NCBI GenBank assembly: GCA_051006515.1
Contig: JBPCTD010000090.1
Coordinates: forward strand, 1-7,510
DNA length: 7,510 nucleotides
Reading direction: 5' to 3'
Origin: ZLKRG08 sp051006515
GTDB lineage: Bacteria > Actinomycetota > Actinomycetes > Nanopelagicales > Nanopelagicaceae
A program made the translations under genes and the position numbers. The notes beneath the pieces are model-generated. The model was given only the letters and a program-made list of their open reading frames with translations, was not told the origin of the DNA and searched no databases. This document shows, piece after piece, positions 1 to 6,794 of the stretch. Position 1 is the first letter of the stretch; the number at the start of each line of letters is the position of its first letter.

Positions 1-45
1 TGTTAGCGCCGCTAAATCGCGTGGGGAGTTAATTCTCTCAATCAT
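1..45 (-). CDS. dxs: 1-deoxy-D-xylulose-5-phosphate synthase, N-terminal fragment
   Basis: Only the first 15 codons are present, reading MIERINSPRDLAALT from an ATG at 45 on the minus strand; the rest lies beyond the left edge. The pattern MxxxINSPxDLxxL is the usual start of actinobacterial Dxs, the thiamine-diphosphate enzyme that joins pyruvate and glyceraldehyde 3-phosphate at the entry of the MEP isoprenoid pathway. The neighbourhood supports this, since dxs commonly follows acnA in Actinobacteria. The start is 33 bp downstream of the acnA stop on the same strand, so co-transcription is possible. No Shine-Dalgarno site is visible at a suitable distance. The call rests on 15 residues plus context, so it is likely but not certain. 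Confidence 0.72.
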   Translation of the reverse strand, partial: MIERINSPRDLAALT

Positions 46-54
46 CGTAAGAGA

Positions 55-60
55 AGTGTA
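55..60 (-). promoter_or_regulatory. possible -10 box for dxs
   Basis: On the minus strand the hexamer TACACT lies 9 nt before the dxs ATG and fits the TAnnnT pattern of actinobacterial -10 boxes. A transcript started from it would have almost no leader, which agrees with the lack of a Shine-Dalgarno site. No convincing -35 hexamer is seen at 16-18 bp, so this is a weak candidate; dxs may simply be read through from acnA. Confidence 0.25.
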
Positions 61-78
61 ATCGCTAGCCTTGATTGA

Positions 79-2730
79 TTACATCAAACTGCGAAGCACG
101 AACTGCATAATGCCGCCATGGCGGTAGTAATCCGCCTCACCTGGCGTATCAATTCGCACCTTTGCGATAAAGCTCTTATCCCCTGCTTTGACTTGAACAG
201 TCTTTGGAATACTTCCATTATTCAATTCAGTAACGCCAGTGATTTCAAATGTTTCATCACCATTTAGGCCAAGGCTCTCTGCATTTTGGCCATCCATGAA
301 TTGCAATGGCAATACGCCCATTCCAATTAAGTTGGAGCGATGAATACGTTCGAATGATTCCGCAATTACCGCACGTACACCAAGTAGCGCTGTTCCTTTA
401 GCAGCCCAGTCACGTGATGAACCAGATCCATATTCTTTGCCAGCCAAAATTACTAGTGGAATACCTGCAGCTTGATATGCAACAGATGCATCATAAATGG
501 TTGCTTGTGCGCCACCATCTAAGAAATTCTTGGTGAAGCCACCTTCAACTCCATCAAGCAGTAAATTCTTTAAGCGAATATTGGCGAACGTACCGCGAAT
601 CATTACTTCATGATTACCGCGGCGTGAACCATAAGAGTTGAAATCTTTTTTATCTACACCGTGTTCAGTTAAATACTTTCCAGCTGGAGAATCTGCTTTG
701 ATATTTCCGGCAGGTGAAATGTGATCTGTAGTTACCGAATCTCCAAGAATTGCTAACACTCTAGCGCCAGCGATATCTGTAACAGGTTTTGGAGTACGTG
801 GCATACCTTCAAAATAAGGCGGCTTACGTACATAGGTGCTCTTAGCATCCCATTCGAAAATTTCACCTGTTGGGGTATCCAATGACTTCCAGTGATTATC
901 GCCATCAAAAACTGTTGCATATTCCTTCGTGAACATTTCAGAAGAGATCGCTGAATCAATCACGCTCTGGACATCACTTGGAGATGGCCAGATATCTTTT
1001 AGAAAGATTTCGCTACCAGTTGCATCCTTGCCAAGCGGATCTTTTTCAAAATCATGATCCATAGTTCCAGCAAGTGCATATGCCACAACTAGCGGTGGTG
1101 ATGCCAGATAATTCATCTTTACATCAGGGCTAATACGACCTTCGAAGTTGCGATTTCCTGATAACACCGCAGATACAGCTAAATCGTGTTCGTTTACTGC
1201 TTTGGAAATTTCTACTGGCAGTGGGCCAGAGTTTCCGATGCAAGTTACGCAGCCATAACCAACTAAATTAAAGCCCAAATCTTCCATGTACTTAGTTAAG
1301 CCAGCTTTTTCGTAGTAATCAGTTACTACCTTTGAGCCTGGCGCTAATGTGGTCTTTACCCATGGCTTGCTCTTTAAACCTTTAGCTACAGCATTCTTTG
1401 CAAGTAGCGCTGCCCCAATCATTACCGATGGATTTGAAGTATTGGTACAAGAGGTAATTGAAGCAATTACCACGTCACCATTTTTCACTCTGGTAGCTCC
1501 GGCAGGAACTTCACCTTTTGCAGTCTTGTCAGTGAAATATGTTGGTAGCGCTTTTTCAAATGAACTCTTGGAATCTTTTAGCGCAACGCGATCTTGTGGA
1601 CGCTTTGGACCTGCAATTGATGGCACCACAGTTGCTAAATCAAGTTCTAACGCTTCGCTAAAGCGTGGCGCTGCTGCTGGGTCGTGCCATAAACCTTGAG
1701 CTTTGGCATAGCTTTCAACTAATGAAATCTGTTCTGCGGTGCGACCGGTAAGTTTCAAATAGCGCAGAGTCTCTTCATCAATTGGGAAGATTGCGCACGT
1801 TGAACCGTACTCTGGTGACATATTGCCAATTGTTACGCGGTTAGCCATTGGTACCGCAGCAACACCTGGGCCATAAAACTCAACAAACTTTCCAACTACA
1901 CCATGCTTACGAAGCATTTCGGTAATTGTTAACGCTAAATCTGTAGCGGTAGTACCAAGTGGCAGTTCGCCCTTTAACTTAAAGCCAACTACGCGCGGAA
2001 TTAACATGGAAACTGGCTGACCAAGAAGCGCTGCTTCTGCTTCGATTCCACCTACGCCCCAACCGAGTACACCAAGACCATTAACCATGGTGGTATGTGA
2101 ATCGGTACCTACAACAGTATCGGGGTAAGCCCGTAGCGTGCCATTTACATTTCTAGTCATGATCACGCGTGCTAAATATTCAATATTTACTTGGTGCACA
2201 ATTCCAGTTCCAGGTGGCACAACTTTGAATTCATCAAATGCAGTCTGGCCCCAACGCAAGAATCGATATCGTTCGCGATTTCTTTCGTATTCGACATCCA
2301 CGTTCTTTTCAAAAGAATCTTTAGTACCAAAGAAATCTGCAATAACTGAGTGGTCGATAACCAACTCTGCTGGCGCCAGCGGATTTACCTTTGCTGGATC
2401 TCCACCTAATTCAGCGATCGCTTCGCGCATAGTTGCTAAGTCCACAATGCAAGGAACGCCCGTAAAGTCCTGCATAACTACGCGTGCGGGAGTAAATTGA
2501 ATTTCGGTATCTGGTTCGCTTCTTTCATCCCACTTAGCTAACGCAGTAATGTGATCAGCGGTGATATTTGCGCCATCTTCGGTGCGAAGTAAATTCTCAA
2601 GTAATACTTTTAAAGAAAATGGAAGATTAGCTGCGCCTTCGATCTTTGAGATATCGAAAATCTCATAACTTTTACCTGCGACCTCTAAATTACGGCGCGA
2701 ATTAAATGAATCCTTTGAGTTAGCTGACAT
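79..2730 (-). CDS. acnA: aconitate hydratase AcnA
   Basis: This cytosolic [4Fe-4S] enzyme interconverts citrate and isocitrate in the TCA cycle. At 883 residues it has the length of the AcnA/IRP1 family. The sequence shows GTDSHTTM at about 208-215, the SCTNTSNP motif with cluster ligand Cys428, the GYGCVTCIGNSGP motif with the other two ligands Cys494 and Cys497, GDSVTTDHISPAG at 663-675 opening the swivel domain, and YGSGSSRDWAAKG at 767-779 with active-site Ser and Arg residues. The domain order is the three cluster-binding domains followed by the C-terminal swivel domain, with no truncation or frameshift. The ATG at 2730 is chosen because a GGGAG site lies 8 nt upstream. The gene sits 60 bp after the methyltransferase and 33 bp before dxs. 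A perfect palindrome in the upstream gap suggests transcriptional control. No acnR-type TetR regulator gene is visible in the window. Confidence 0.98.
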   Translation of the reverse strand: MSANSKDSFNSRRNLEVAGKSYEIFDISKIEGAANLPFSLKVLLENLLRTEDGANITADHITALAKWDERSEPDTEIQFTPARVVMQDFTGVPCIVDLATMREAIAELGGDPAKVNPLAPAELVIDHSVIADFFGTKDSFEKNVDVEYERNRERYRFLRWGQTAFDEFKVVPPGTGIVHQVNIEYLARVIMTRNVNGTLRAYPDTVVGTDSHTTMVNGLGVLGWGVGGIEAEAALLGQPVSMLIPRVVGFKLKGELPLGTTATDLALTITEMLRKHGVVGKFVEFYGPGVAAVPMANRVTIGNMSPEYGSTCAIFPIDEETLRYLKLTGRTAEQISLVESYAKAQGLWHDPAAAPRFSEALELDLATVVPSIAGPKRPQDRVALKDSKSSFEKALPTYFTDKTAKGEVPAGATRVKNGDVVIASITSCTNTSNPSVMIGAALLAKNAVAKGLKSKPWVKTTLAPGSKVVTDYYEKAGLTKYMEDLGFNLVGYGCVTCIGNSGPLPVEISKAVNEHDLAVSAVLSGNRNFEGRISPDVKMNYLASPPLVVAYALAGTMDHDFEKDPLGKDATGSEIFLKDIWPSPSDVQSVIDSAISSEMFTKEYATVFDGDNHWKSLDTPTGEIFEWDAKSTYVRKPPYFEGMPRTPKPVTDIAGARVLAILGDSVTTDHISPAGNIKADSPAGKYLTEHGVDKKDFNSYGSRRGNHEVMIRGTFANIRLKNLLLDGVEGGFTKNFLDGGAQATIYDASVAYQAAGIPLVILAGKEYGSGSSRDWAAKGTALLGVRAVIAESFERIHRSNLIGMGVLPLQFMDGQNAESLGLNGDETFEITGVTELNNGSIPKTVQVKAGDKSFIAKVRIDTPGEADYYRHGGIMQFVLRSLM

Positions 2731-2738
2731 CTTAAAAT

Positions 2739-2743
2739 CTCCC
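2739..2743 (-). promoter_or_regulatory. Shine-Dalgarno site of acnA
   Basis: GGGAG on the minus strand, 8 nt from the ATG at 2730. It fixes the acnA start and is the clearest ribosome binding site in the window; most other starts here have a weak site or none. Confidence 0.75.
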
Positions 2744-2752
2744 GAACCCGAA

Positions 2753-2772
2753 ATATCTTGATATCAAGATAT
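2753..2772 (-). promoter_or_regulatory. perfect 20-bp palindrome, likely operator of acnA
   Basis: ATATCTTGAT is followed immediately by its exact reverse complement ATCAAGATAT, giving a 20-bp dyad with no mismatch, centred about 32 bp upstream of the acnA start. ATATC recurs every 8 bp at 2753, 2761 and 2769, so a second overlapping dyad, AAGATATCTT, lies at 2766-2775. No T-run follows on either strand and the stem is AT-rich, so a terminator is unlikely. The form fits a homodimeric helix-turn-helix repressor of MarR, TetR or GntR type; which one cannot be told from the sequence. The position just ahead of the Shine-Dalgarno site suits repression of acnA. Confidence 0.6.
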
Positions 2773-2790
2773 CTTAAATCGAGTTCTTAT

Positions 2791-3879
2791 TCAATCTTGC
2801 GGTGGCAGTAAGAGGCAGATTGTTTCTATATGTTGCGTCATTGGAAATAAGTCATAACCAGCAATCTTGGCTAGCTGCCATCCGCTAGCAATAAAGCGCT
2901 GCACGTCACGCGCAAGTGATGCTGGATCGCATGCCACATAAACAATTCGTGATGGCTTTATCCGAAGTAATTGATCAACTACCTCTGCCCCAGCACCGGC
3001 GCGTGGCGGGTCAAGCACAACTACATCGGCGCGCTTAATACCTTTCAAACCTTTTGCTACATCTTCTCGCAACACAATTACATTTTGATTACTCTTAAAA
3101 TTCTCACGCGCTGATTCCGTTGCCGGAATCGAACTTTCAATCAGATCAATACGACCACCTGGACCAAGCTGATCAATTGCAACTGATGAAAATAGTCCCA
3201 CCCCACCGTAAAGATCTAATAAGTGCTCACCCGCTTTTAATTTTGCTAATTCTAAAAATGCACTGGTTAGCGTTTCTGGCGCGCTTCGGTGACGTTGCCA
3301 GAATGCTCCAGCTTTCACTTTTAATTTCTTGCCTTTTACTTCACGTACTTGATCGCCTTCTGGTACTTCAATTGGTTGCATCGGTTCGTACCGTTCAATT
3401 GCAACATCTGGAACGTGTAACTCTTCTCCAGCAATCAAACAATCTTTAATCGGAATAATGTCATGAGATCTGGAAGCATAAATACCAAATTCTCCTGCTT
3501 CATTTGCCACTCCTCTGATATGGGTTCTATATCGAGTAGTTGGCGAAACTTCGTGTACCGTCACTTCAATATTTAATTTTGCGATTCGAGCAAACTGCTC
3601 TTTGATTACCTCTGCTTTTAACAACCTTTGATACGGCAAATTTAAATGCTGGAAATCGCAACCACCACATTTACCGGCATATTGGCATGGTGGCGTTATT
3701 CGCTCGGGAGAAGCTTCAATTACCTTTAAAACATTTGCGCGTAAGAAACCTTTGGCTTTTGATGTAATTTCAATTTCGACTAATTCACCTGGCGCGGTAT
3801 CGCGGATGAAGATCACTTGTCCTTCATTTCTTGCGATGAAATGGCCACCGTGAGCCACTTTTTCTACGCGTACCTGCAT
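2791..3879 (-). CDS. TRAM-domain RNA 5-methyluridine methyltransferase (TrmA/RlmC/RlmD family)
   Basis: This SAM-dependent enzyme probably methylates C5 of a uridine in rRNA or tRNA. An N-terminal TRAM RNA-binding domain covers about residues 1-55. Next comes the iron-sulfur signature C65-X5-CGGC (Cys71, Cys74) with a fourth cysteine at 147, as in the RlmD-type subgroup. The Rossmann SAM-binding domain has DLYGGVGLF at 222-230 and DPPRAGA at 290-296. The nucleophile is Cys317 in VYVACDP, and MTQHIE near the C-terminus supplies the conserved Glu352. At 362 residues it is somewhat shorter than many relatives, but all catalytic parts are present. The ATG at 3879 has no Shine-Dalgarno site and lies 31 bp from the divergent trkA gene, so a leaderless transcript is possible. 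The target RNA and position cannot be assigned from sequence. The same gene stands near trkA in many Actinobacteria. Confidence 0.93.
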   Translation of the reverse strand: MQVRVEKVAHGGHFIARNEGQVIFIRDTAPGELVEIEITSKAKGFLRANVLKVIEASPERITPPCQYAGKCGGCDFQHLNLPYQRLLKAEVIKEQFARIAKLNIEVTVHEVSPTTRYRTHIRGVANEAGEFGIYASRSHDIIPIKDCLIAGEELHVPDVAIERYEPMQPIEVPEGDQVREVKGKKLKVKAGAFWQRHRSAPETLTSAFLELAKLKAGEHLLDLYGGVGLFSSVAIDQLGPGGRIDLIESSIPATESARENFKSNQNVIVLREDVAKGLKGIKRADVVVLDPPRAGAGAEVVDQLLRIKPSRIVYVACDPASLARDVQRFIASGWQLAKIAGYDLFPMTQHIETICLLLPPQD

Positions 3880-3885
3880 AGCGCG

Positions 3886-3891
3886 AGTTTA
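3886..3891 (-). promoter_or_regulatory. possible -10 box for the methyltransferase gene
   Basis: TAAACT on the minus strand ends 6 nt before the ATG at 3879. Transcription starting about 7 nt after it would begin at the start codon, which matches the missing Shine-Dalgarno site. No clear -35 box is seen, so the support is spacing and the TAnnnT form only. Confidence 0.35.
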
Positions 3892-3896
3892 AGGGC

Positions 3897-3902
3897 TAGA
3901 CT
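3897..3902 (+). promoter_or_regulatory. possible -10 box for the trkA pair
   Basis: TAGACT, a common actinobacterial -10 form, ends 8 nt before the ATG at 3911. This predicts a transcript starting at or next to the start codon and favours that ATG over the in-frame ATG at 3920. The stretch between them has no Shine-Dalgarno site. A -35 hexamer would fall inside the start of the divergent gene and matches consensus poorly. Confidence 0.42.
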
Positions 3903-3910
3903 AATAACCT

Positions 3911-4576
3911 ATGTCAGCCATGCATGTAGTGATTATGGGTTGCGGTCGAGTTGGTTCGGCAATCGCACTGGAATTAGAAGCCGCAGGCGCATCAGTTTCA
4001 ATCATTGATCAATCTCGTGAAGCATTTCGCCGTTTAGGTGGCTCATTTCAAGGCACTACTGTGACCGGAATCGGATTTGATCGCGACATCATGCTCGAAG
4101 CAGGAATCGAAAAAGCAGATGCATTCGCGGCCTTATCTAATGGCGATAATTCAAATATTTTGGCAGCTCGTGTAGCGCGTGAAGTTTTTGGTGTTAAGAA
4201 TGTGGTGGCACGTATTTATGACCCAGCGCGCGCAGAAATTTATCAGCGTTTAGGAATTCCAACTGTAGCTACAGTTACTTGGGCAACCGAACAAGTTTTA
4301 CGTCGTCTACTTCCCGGTGGTTCTCGCGGTGAATGGCGCGATCCTTCAGGCAAAGTCGCGCTCCTTGAAGTTTCGGTAGATACCTCCTGGTTTGGCCATC
4401 CAATCTCTGAAGTTGAAGAACGCACCAATGCGCGCGTGGCATTCTTAACTCGTCTTGGCGATGCCTTTATCCCTGACGAACACACAGTTTTACAAGAAGG
4501 CGATCTGCTTCATGTCATGGCCCATAACGAGGAAATTGATCAAGTTACCGCTACTTTGAATGCGAAGGTCAACTAA
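3911..4576 (+). CDS. trkA: TrkA-type potassium transport regulator, first of pair (CeoB-like)
   Basis: This is a cytosolic RCK protein that would bind NAD(H) or another nucleotide and gate a membrane potassium transporter. The RCK-N Rossmann fold starts with GCGRVG at 10-15 and an acidic residue, Asp33, at the end of the second strand. Actinobacterial hallmarks follow: GDNSNILAARVAREVFG at about 78-94 and RIYDPARAEIYQRLGIPTVATV at 101-122. The RCK-C domain covers about 146-217. At 221 residues it is a single RCK unit, as in mycobacterial CeoB, and not the double unit of E. coli TrkA. It shares TAATG with the next gene (1-nt overlap), so the two are co-translated and probably form a hetero-oligomer. 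No transporter gene lies beside it, although in many Actinobacteria an APC-type permease sits upstream. Confidence 0.92.
   Translation: MSAMHVVIMGCGRVGSAIALELEAAGASVSIIDQSREAFRRLGGSFQGTTVTGIGFDRDIMLEAGIEKADAFAALSNGDNSNILAARVAREVFGVKNVVARIYDPARAEIYQRLGIPTVATVTWATEQVLRRLLPGGSRGEWRDPSGKVALLEVSVDTSWFGHPISEVEERTNARVAFLTRLGDAFIPDEHTVLQEGDLLHVMAHNEEIDQVTATLNAKVN
4564..4568 (+). promoter_or_regulatory. Shine-Dalgarno site of the second trkA
   Basis: GAAGG lies 7 nt before the ATG at 4576, inside the end of the upstream trkA. Together with the TAATG stop/start overlap it supports translational coupling and fixes this start. Confidence 0.55.
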
Positions 4577-5235
4577 TGCGCGTTGCTATCGCCGGTGCCG
4601 GAAATGTTGGTCGCTCAATTGCACGCGAATTGATCGCTAATGGCCATCATGTGATGTTGATTGATAAAGATCCAAAGGCTATGAAATTGGAATCTGTTCC
4701 AGAAGCGGAATGGGTTATGGCTGATGCTTGTGAAATCGCATCCCTTGATAATGCAAAGTTAGATCAATGCCAAGTAGTTGTGGCCGCAACTGGTGATGAC
4801 AAAGCCAATCTCGTGGCGTCCTTGCTTGCAAAGACCGAATATGGCGTGCCACGTGTTGTTGCTCGTATTAATCATCCAAAGAATGAATGGTTGTTTGATA
4901 AATCTTGGGGCGTAGATGTTGCGGTATCTACCCCGCGCATCATCGCTGCTCTTGTAGAAGAAGCGGTTTCTGTAGGCGATGTAGTTAAGTTATTTACTAT
5001 CGGTAAAGGCTCTGCAAATCTCTTGGAACTTACTCTGCCTGATGGCTCAAAGTGCATTGGTAAAACTATCGATGAAACACCGCTTCCAGATAACACTTCA
5101 CTTGCTGCGATTGTCAGAGATGGCCGCGTCTTTTCGCCAAAAGGCCATGATTCTTTCGCTGCTGGCGATGAATTGATTTTTGTTGCTTCAAATGTTGGTG
5201 AAGCAGAACTTAAAGCTTGCTTTATTCAGGCTTAA
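4576..5235 (+). CDS. trkA: TrkA-type potassium transport regulator, second of pair (CeoC-like)
   Basis: This is a second single-unit RCK protein of 219 residues, homologous to but distinct from the one before it. RCK-N begins with GAGNVG at 7-12 and Asp30, then ATGDDKANLVASLLAKTEYG at about 71-90 and the family mark RINHPKNEWLF at 97-107. STPRIIAALVEEAVSVGDVVKLF at 118-140 links to RCK-C at about 138-217. The protein is soluble, with no signal or membrane segment. It is expected to assemble with its partner into a regulatory ring on a potassium transporter encoded elsewhere. Its last 14 bp overlap the end of the DUF3159 gene, which runs towards it, so there is no room for a separate terminator after its stop codon. 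Confidence 0.92.
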   Translation: MRVAIAGAGNVGRSIARELIANGHHVMLIDKDPKAMKLESVPEAEWVMADACEIASLDNAKLDQCQVVVAATGDDKANLVASLLAKTEYGVPRVVARINHPKNEWLFDKSWGVDVAVSTPRIIAALVEEAVSVGDVVKLFTIGKGSANLLELTLPDGSKCIGKTIDETPLPDNTSLAAIVRDGRVFSPKGHDSFAAGDELIFVASNVGEAELKACFIQA

Positions 5236-5839
5236 TATCTGGCTTCACACTTGGCACAGTTTTAATAATTAACCAAGTCCACCAGATCGTAAGTAGGAAT
5301 AAGGGATAACCCAGAACCAAACTTGCTACGCCAAGTGCATTTAATTGATCTGCTTGGTAAAGCGGATACATAATCAAAACTCTAAGCACAAACATGCCAA
5401 CCCAGACCCAACCAGCCATTACATAAACTCTTTTACGCGCTGGAGATTTTCGCCAAGCTAAATTTTCGCCGATGATTGGACCAATTACCAACCCCAGAAT
5501 CGGCCAGCCCACAAGATTTCCAATTGCATAGACCAAGGCATATGCGCTGTTCTTGATAAAAGAAGGGATGTAGTAATCCTTAGCTTGGCCACCGCGACTT
5601 GCAAACCAAGCACAGATCAAAACCCCAATCACACCGCTAATGGCATGTTGCAAAGTATCGCGCTTAGCCAATCGCAAAACCGCTAATACTGCACTTAGCG
5701 CCACTGCCGCGTAAATCGCGCTCTGTAAATCTTTTTGGATATTGAAAACAATCAAGAAAAGAACTGAAGGTAAACCATTATCAATTAGGCCGCGCTTGCC
5801 GCCCATTGCATTTAATATTGCATCGCGCTCTTGGCTCAT
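5222..5839 (-). CDS. DUF3159 family integral membrane protein
   Basis: This is a membrane protein of unknown function, 205 residues, with about six hydrophobic segments: roughly 22-34, 41-58, 66-82, 97-124, 138-161 and 168-193. The N-terminal GGKRGLIDNGLPSVLFLIVF pattern and the late RVLIMYPLYQAD pattern are those I associate with DUF3159, and the position next to the trkA pair agrees (Rv2693c in M. tuberculosis). The C-terminal tail is short and charged. Its ATG overlaps the dut stop codon by one base (TAATG), so it is the last gene of a thioesterase-dut-DUF3159 operon and is probably translated by coupling; no Shine-Dalgarno site is evident. Its 3' end overlaps the convergent second trkA by 14 bp. 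No enzymatic motif is seen, and I do not assign a transport role. Confidence 0.85.
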   Translation of the reverse strand: MSQERDAILNAMGGKRGLIDNGLPSVLFLIVFNIQKDLQSAIYAAVALSAVLAVLRLAKRDTLQHAISGVIGVLICAWFASRGGQAKDYYIPSFIKNSAYALVYAIGNLVGWPILGLVIGPIIGENLAWRKSPARKRVYVMAGWVWVGMFVLRVLIMYPLYQADQLNALGVASLVLGYPLFLLTIWWTWLIIKTVPSVKPDIKPE

Positions 5840-6279
5840 TAGTTACCAGTACTTCCAAAACCGCCCGCGCCACGATCTGAATCAGGTAGCTCATCTACCT
5901 CAGTTAACTGCGCATGCTCGACTTTTTGAAATACCAGTTGTGCAATTCGATCTCCACGTTTAATTTCAAAAGTACTCTTTAAATCTGTGTTGATTAGAAT
6001 GACTTGAATTTCTCCACGATATCCAGCATCAATAGTGCCAGGTGCATTTACGATTGAAATACCATGTTTAGCCGCTAAGCCACTTCGCGGATGCGCTAAA
6101 CAGACATAACCTTCAGCAAATGCAATTGCGATACCTGTGGGCACCATGGCGCGTTCTCCAGGTGCGATAGCGCAATCGATCCGTGAATAAATATCAATTC
6201 CGGCATCCCCCGCTTTTGCATATTGCGGCAGCGGCAACTCTTTATCTAAACGCTTAATCTGTACCGGCAAATTGCTCAT
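5839..6279 (-). CDS. dut: deoxyuridine 5'-triphosphate nucleotidohydrolase (dUTPase)
   Basis: This trimeric enzyme hydrolyses dUTP to dUMP and pyrophosphate, keeping uracil out of DNA and supplying thymidylate synthesis. At 146 residues it has the usual length. All five motifs are present: I AGDAGIDIY at 23-31; II PRSGLA at 64-69; III NAPGTIDAGYRGE at 78-90 with the catalytic Asp84 and uracil-stacking Tyr87; IV RGDRIAQLVF at 108-117; V RGAGGFGSTG at 136-145, the glycine-rich flap. The ATG overlaps the upstream thioesterase stop by 4 nt (ATGA), and the stop overlaps the DUF3159 start by 1 nt, so it is the middle gene of a tightly coupled operon. In most Actinobacteria DUF3710 and OB-fold genes separate dut from DUF3159; here they abut. 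Confidence 0.97.
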   Translation of the reverse strand: MSNLPVQIKRLDKELPLPQYAKAGDAGIDIYSRIDCAIAPGERAMVPTGIAIAFAEGYVCLAHPRSGLAAKHGISIVNAPGTIDAGYRGEIQVILINTDLKSTFEIKRGDRIAQLVFQKVEHAQLTEVDELPDSDRGAGGFGSTGN

Positions 6280-6794
6280 GGATTAATTCCAAACTGTTCG
6301 TTGCTGATGTATCCCTCGGCGGCATTCTTTAGGAAATGTTCTATCCCCACAACCACATAAAGCGCACTTGCTTTAAGCGCCAATTCACCATCTGGGCTAT
6401 TTAAACGTCCTTCGGCTTCGGTATAAACCTTGCGCCTTTCCTGACCAGTAATTCGTGCATTGATGTATAGCTTCGAACCAACTGGAATTGGCTTAATAAA
6501 GTCAGTATCTAAATGTCCCGTTACTGCTGGTACTTGTAATAGATACATTAACTTTCCAAGCGCTTCATCAAAGGCCAGCGATAACAATCCACCATGAGCA
6601 AGTCCTGGTGCGCCTTGGTGCATTTCGGTAACCACAAATTCACAGGTAGCAGTTAAACCTTCACCCGCGATTGATTTCATATGTAAGCCAGTCGGATGAT
6701 CAACGCCACAACCAAAGCACATATTTAAATGTGACGGAATCTCTTCTCCGGGCTTGGGCGCTAGTGGATGGCGCTCCGGCATCTGTAAAGCCAT
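6276..6794 (-). CDS. PaaI-like hotdog-fold acyl-CoA thioesterase
   Basis: This 172-residue protein has a hotdog domain over about 45-150. LAHGGLLSLAFDEALG at 66-80 is the PaaI/4HBT active-site helix, with His67-Gly-Gly and Asp76 as the likely catalytic residues. The N-terminal CFGCGVDHPTGLHM at 26-39 is the CxxCG..(N/H)P.GL motif common to a PaaI subgroup; its two cysteines could bind metal, but this is not shown. The expected reaction is acyl-CoA thioester hydrolysis; the acyl group cannot be told. It is the first gene of the operon with dut (4-nt ATGA overlap) and DUF3159. The ATG at 6794 is preferred to the in-frame ATG at 6782 because a -10-like TAACCT lies just upstream; there is no Shine-Dalgarno site. 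This gene is not part of the usual conserved block here. Confidence 0.88.
   Translation of the reverse strand: MALQMPERHPLAPKPGEEIPSHLNMCFGCGVDHPTGLHMKSIAGEGLTATCEFVVTEMHQGAPGLAHGGLLSLAFDEALGKLMYLLQVPAVTGHLDTDFIKPIPVGSKLYINARITGQERRKVYTEAEGRLNSPDGELALKASALYVVVGIEHFLKNAAEGYISNEQFGINP

Noticed and set aside
753..959. 68-codon minus-strand frame inside acnA
   Set aside because: Out-of-frame overlap on the same strand within a complete, conserved enzyme.
1349..1699. 116-codon plus-strand open frame opposite acnA
   Set aside because: It covers the region encoding the SCTN iron-sulfur motif; no family resemblance, no ribosome binding site, shadow of the real gene.
2138..2500. 120-codon plus-strand open frame opposite acnA
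   Set aside because: It lies wholly antisense to a conserved part of aconitase, has no recognisable domain, and its composition follows from the acnA codons.
2753..2772. palindrome read as a transcription terminator of the methyltransferase gene
   Set aside because: The stem is AT-rich and no T-run follows on the minus strand; an operator is the better reading.
3120..3449. 109-codon plus-strand open frame opposite the methyltransferase
   Set aside because: Antisense to the catalytic domain, leucine-rich low-complexity translation, no known family.
3817..4008. 63-codon plus-strand frame spanning the divergent gap
   Set aside because: It overlaps both the methyltransferase start and the trkA start in another frame, and the trkA protein is unmistakable.
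4243..5096. minus-strand open frames of 80 and 74 codons opposite the trkA pair
   Set aside because: Both oppose well-conserved RCK domains, show no motif and have no start signals.
5742..5963. 73-codon plus-strand frame across the dut/DUF3159 junction
   Set aside because: Antisense to two clear genes; no recognisable features.
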